Positions 52,743 through 55,653 of a DNA stretch of 55,653 bases are shown piece after piece. The notes under the pieces were generated by a model, which was given only the letters and a program-made list of their open reading frames with translations, was not told the DNA's origin and searched no databases. The stretch is from positions 1 through 55,653 of the forward strand of contig VGDL01000021.1 of the NCBI GenBank assembly GCA_016869735.1, written 5' to 3'. Origin of the DNA: Alphaproteobacteria bacterium (lineage in GTDB: Bacteria; Pseudomonadota; Alphaproteobacteria; Acetobacterales; Acetobacteraceae). The position numbers and the translations under genes were made by a program. The stretch's first letter is position 1; every line of letters begins with the position of its first letter.

Positions 52743-55046
52743 TCAGGCCGCGCGTTGCGGGCGCACCGCCAGCACTTCGCGCAAACGCTGCAAGCGCGCG
52801 CGCGCATTCTCACCAAGCTCCTCATCCGGCCCGGCCACGGTTTCCACCGCTTTCAAGGCCTTCCGGCGGGAAGCCGCATCGGGCAGCAGTACCGTCAGCG
52901 CCTTGATCGCCTCTTCCGGGAAAAGTGTGGCGATCATGGTCTGATCACGGATCACGGCCGTGCGTTCTCCCGCACTCATTTGCGCAAAGGGCGCTTCGGT
53001 GGTGAGTAATTGATTGGAACGCGCAAGGCGCGAACGCCGCACCGCGCCGCGCGCATCAGCCAGCAGAATCATCATGCGAATGACCGCTTCCGCATAGCCG
53101 CCTTGCGCCAGCTTGGCTTCCGCTTCGGCACGCTGCGGCGCATCAGTGGTGACCGAATCCCGCGCAGCCTCTGCTTCTGCCTCATGATCCTCACCAGTAA
53201 CGCCGGCGGCATGCAGCGTGCCATAGACGCCATGAAAGGCGATCTCCACCCAGGCATCGCGCAAATCGCGCATGGAATTCAGCCCATATTCCACTGAATC
53301 CGCAAAGGCTTTCTCAAACGCCAGAAAGGGATTATTCGCCGCCACTGGCTTGCGATTTTCCCGCGCTAAACCTGCCAGGGATGAAACCGGACCCATCCAG
53401 GGGTTAATGTCGCTCAGCGCATAGCGACGCCAACGCATCGGGTTCATCCGCCGGCGTGTCTCAGCACCCATTTCGGTGCTGAATTGCCGGATGACCGGGG
53501 ATACCAGCACATCATACAAATGCTGGTTCAATTCGGAAATCTGCGCCACAGCCGGGAAGGCTTCATTCTCGGCTTCGCCCGAAATCTCGCGCACATGGGC
53601 GATGGTGCGTTCCACCAGCTCCACCTGCCATGCGCCATCCCCTTCACCCTCATGCCCGGTGATGACCATTTCATAGAGCCCAGGTGCCACGGATTCGATC
53701 ATGTCAATCGTGGTGGCGATTTCGCTATGTTCCTTCTTCGCCACCTTGCCGGAAACGAAAATGCCAAGATGCCCGATATCCTCATGCAGCAGATACACAA
53801 TGGTCTGGCCAAGCGATTTGATTTCGCGTTCGTCGCGATAGACATCGGCAATCCAACGCAAAGCCTGACCGGGCGGCGTGATATTATCGCCAGCCGAGGC
53901 AAACACGATGATCGGCGCCTTCACTTCGCGCATATTGAAGGTCTGCCCGTCCCCAGCTGAAATGCGGCCCGAGGCGAAGCGATTGCCGATGAACAGGTTT
54001 TCCACGATCCAGCGAATCTCATCGCGGTTCATCAGGAAATAGCCGCCCCACCAGCGTTCAAATTCCAGGAAGCGCTCGGCCTCCTGATCGACATTTTCGT
54101 AGAGGTCGAAGTATTTGCGGAACCAGGTATTGGCGGGCGACAGCGCCTCAAAATTCGCGACCAGATTGGCGCCGTCAAAACGGCCATTGCCCATATCGGC
54201 CATGAGTGCCGCCGGCCAGCCGCCACCGGCTAACCCGCCCAGATAGCGCATGGGGTTCTTGCCGCGCTCACCGGCCCAATAGGAAAGCGGGGCGCCATTC
54301 AGCACCAGCGCGCCAAGCTGGTTGGGCATGGCGGCGCCCAGCATCATCACCGCCCAACCGCCCTGGCAATTACCGATCACAACAGGCTTCGGCGCCTTGG
54401 GGTGCGCATCCGTGACATGCTTCAGAAACACGGCTTCGGCGGCGGTAATATCCAGAATCGTCTGGCCCGGTTCGGGGTCCCGGAAAAAGATCACGAAATA
54501 AACCGGATGCCCGCGACGCAAAGCCACGCCTACCTGACTGTCTGATTTGAAGCCGCCAATGCCCGAGCCATGGCCGGCGCGCGGGTCAATGATCAAAAAC
54601 GGGCGGAGCGCATCATTGCTCGGCGCCATATCTTCGGGCGGCGTGATACGCACCAGGGCGTAATTCACGGGGCGCATCAGCTTGCGGCCATCCACCACGG
54701 TTTCATAGTCAAAAATCAGCACGGGCGGGCAGCCCGCCTGTTCGTGGGAGACGAAGTTGTTGCCCGCTTCGCGCATCGTGTCCCAGAACAGGAAGCTGCG
54801 CTGCGCCGCATCAAGCATGTAGGAAGCCGCATCCATGGCCAAGTTCTGCGGCGCGCGCATCAAGCCATTCCCGGCCTTGGCCAGGCTTTCCAGCGGCGCC
54901 TTGGGGTTCAGCGCATCCGGCAGGGTCCGAGCGTGGCGGCCCACCACATCGGCCATGCTGCGGGACTGTTCCAACACGCGCTGGGCGGTCGCATTGCCCT
55001 TGCTCAGCAATTCGCGGCCGGGGGGCATGGGGCGCTTGGATGTCAT
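52743..55046 (-). CDS. DUF3141 / PHA-synthase-like alpha/beta-hydrolase
   Basis: A 767-aa protein with an alpha/beta-hydrolase core matching the PhaC pattern. The lipase-like box has cysteine as nucleophile, GNCQGG with Cys227. Asp387 (AGDNITPP) and His426 (DIGHLGIF) complete a Cys-Asp-His triad. The N-terminal ~100 residues are helical (SMADVVGRHARTL…), and the C-terminal ~250 residues form a long helical region not found in PhaC. ATG 55046 is chosen because CAGGAGT precedes it. An operator-like element shared with the phasin gene lies 49 bp upstream. It is either a divergent PHA synthase or another cysteine acyltransferase/hydrolase linked to PHA; activity is unproven. Confidence 0.85.
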   Translation of the reverse strand: MTSKRPMPPGRELLSKGNATAQRVLEQSRSMADVVGRHARTLPDALNPKAPLESLAKAGNGLMRAPQNLAMDAASYMLDAAQRSFLFWDTMREAGNNFVSHEQAGCPPVLIFDYETVVDGRKLMRPVNYALVRITPPEDMAPSNDALRPFLIIDPRAGHGSGIGGFKSDSQVGVALRRGHPVYFVIFFRDPEPGQTILDITAAEAVFLKHVTDAHPKAPKPVVIGNCQGGWAVMMLGAAMPNQLGALVLNGAPLSYWAGERGKNPMRYLGGLAGGGWPAALMADMGNGRFDGANLVANFEALSPANTWFRKYFDLYENVDQEAERFLEFERWWGGYFLMNRDEIRWIVENLFIGNRFASGRISAGDGQTFNMREVKAPIIVFASAGDNITPPGQALRWIADVYRDEREIKSLGQTIVYLLHEDIGHLGIFVSGKVAKKEHSEIATTIDMIESVAPGLYEMVITGHEGEGDGAWQVELVERTIAHVREISGEAENEAFPAVAQISELNQHLYDVLVSPVIRQFSTEMGAETRRRMNPMRWRRYALSDINPWMGPVSSLAGLARENRKPVAANNPFLAFEKAFADSVEYGLNSMRDLRDAWVEIAFHGVYGTLHAAGVTGEDHEAEAEAARDSVTTDAPQRAEAEAKLAQGGYAEAVIRMMILLADARGAVRRSRLARSNQLLTTEAPFAQMSAGERTAVIRDQTMIATLFPEEAIKALTVLLPDAASRRKALKAVETVAGPDEELGENARARLQRLREVLAVRPQRAA

Positions 55047-55094
55047 GGTGTGGACTCCTGTTTCGCGCATCTTCCTGCGCCTCTAGCACGGGGG

Positions 55095-55117
55095 TTTCAA
55101 GTATTTTTTGCGGTGCA
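55095..55117 (-). promoter_or_regulatory. Putative PHA-regulator operator upstream of DUF3141/PhaC-like gene
   Basis: Read on the minus strand, the element begins TGCACC, continues GCAAAAAAT and ends CTTGAAA. It matches 28583-28605 upstream of the phasin at 19 of 23 positions. It also sits in a TTTGC-N6-GCAAA inverted repeat. It lies 49-71 bp before the ATG. Confidence 0.55.
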
Positions 55118-55201
55118 GCAAATTTGTGGGGCCTGGGGCGCCTTGCCTTGGCGGCGGTCTCGGCAGAAGCTTGGCCGACAAGCTGAAGGGGAGAACGCCA
55201 A

Positions 55202-55653
55202 ATGTATGTCGAACAGCGCCAATATACCTTCCATCCGGGCAAAATGCCGCTTTGGATGGACGCCTATCAAAGCCTCGGCGGCCCGGCTTCAGGCCGGCAT
55301 ATGGGGCCTTCGCTCGGCTTCTTTCAGGTGGAAGTCGGCACCATCAACCGCGTGGTCTTCTTCCGCGGCTGGGATGATATTGATACCCGCGAAGCCTGCC
55401 TGGCCGCGCGTGAGGCTGACCCGGATTGGCAGGCCTTCCGCAAGCGGTCGGCCGAGGCCGGTGCGCTCGCGCAGCAGGAGGTCAAGTTCCTGAAAACCGT
55501 GCCTTTTTCGCCAATCACCCAGGCCAAGGGTTTCCAATTCAAGCGGGTGATTGGCGGGACGGGGATGTTCGTCGATCACCGCACCTATGATTTCCACCCC
55601 GGCAAGATGGCCGGCTGGCTGGAAGCTTATGAAAAATACGGCCTGCCCGTGCA
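55202..55653 (+). CDS. NIPSNAP-family protein, 3'-truncated by window end
   Basis: The first 150 codons of a NIPSNAP protein. Two successive domains of dimeric alpha-beta-barrel type are visible: YVEQRQYTFHPGKMPLWMDAYQ at residue 2 and a second copy, FVDHRTYDFHPGKMAGWLEAYE, starting near 123. Family function is unclear; bacterial members often adjoin catabolic or PHA genes. GGGGAG stands before the ATG. It is divergent from the PhaC-like gene (155 bp), so the operator at 55095 may also affect it. Confidence 0.88.
   Translation, partial: MYVEQRQYTFHPGKMPLWMDAYQSLGGPASGRHMGPSLGFFQVEVGTINRVVFFRGWDDIDTREACLAAREADPDWQAFRKRSAEAGALAQQEVKFLKTVPFSPITQAKGFQFKRVIGGTGMFVDHRTYDFHPGKMAGWLEAYEKYGLPV

Overview
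The window is a stretch of alphaproteobacterial chromosome with high G+C. The gene content points to Rhodospirillales/Acetobacteraceae, perhaps a Roseomonas-like genus. Signs of this are GatCAB, the ruvX-pyrB-pyrC'-plsY-dprA-topA-rnr string, stand-alone Bug/TctC receptors, phasin plus PHA-synthase-like genes, and codon use. The taxon is an inference. No insertion sequence, integrase, CRISPR array, rRNA or dedicated transcription regulator was seen.

Layout. (1) 1-16.8 kb is core housekeeping: the 3' part of a KefB/C-type cation:proton antiporter; gatCAB (minus); then on the plus strand ruvX, pyrB, a dihydroorotase-like gene without the HxH zinc motif, plsY, dprA, topA, rnr and an S41 protease that appears to start at CTG. 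hisF-hisE follow on the minus strand. (2) 16.9-26.1 kb holds tRNA-Pro(UGG) and two separate pairs of a Bug/TctC solute receptor with a D-2-hydroxyacid dehydrogenase. Between the pairs lie an M20 metallopeptidase, a periplasmic EF-hand protein, rpmB (with a parS-like palindrome upstream), a small conserved protein and an Atm1-type ABC exporter. (3) 26.1-32.3 kb holds a WecA/MraY-type glycosyl-1-phosphate transferase, a D,D-carboxypeptidase, a phasin, clpS and clpA. (4) 32.3-35.1 kb (minus) is a CaiB-type CoA transferase, a gamma-carbonic-anhydrase-like hexapeptide protein and a PhyH dioxygenase. (5) 35.3-46.4 kb is a tightly packed plus-strand operon of nine genes: a complete LIV-type (HAAT) ABC importer, HyuB, HyuA, an isochorismatase-fold hydrolase lacking its cysteine, and an orphan form-II CoxL-like molybdenum hydroxylase. 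(6) 46.5-55.7 kb holds a gamma-glutamyltransferase and an OppA-like receptor (minus), malate synthase G, a phosphoribosyltransferase, a DUF3141/PhaC-like protein and a 3'-truncated NIPSNAP protein.

The best candidate for an undescribed system is the 11-kb operon in (5). It couples import of a small polar compound to an ATP-dependent cyclic-amide hydrolase (hydantoinase/oxoprolinase type), a non-cysteine isochorismatase-fold enzyme and a molybdenum hydroxylase. This is the set of activities expected for catabolism of an N-heterocycle or lactam. The second signal is a 23-bp element, 19/23 identical, found both upstream of the phasin and upstream of the PhaC-like gene 26.5 kb away. It is probably a shared PHA-regulator operator/promoter. 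Further points are the apparently non-catalytic PyrC, the CTG start, the lysine-rich extension on HisE, the parS-like site and two related terminator hairpins.
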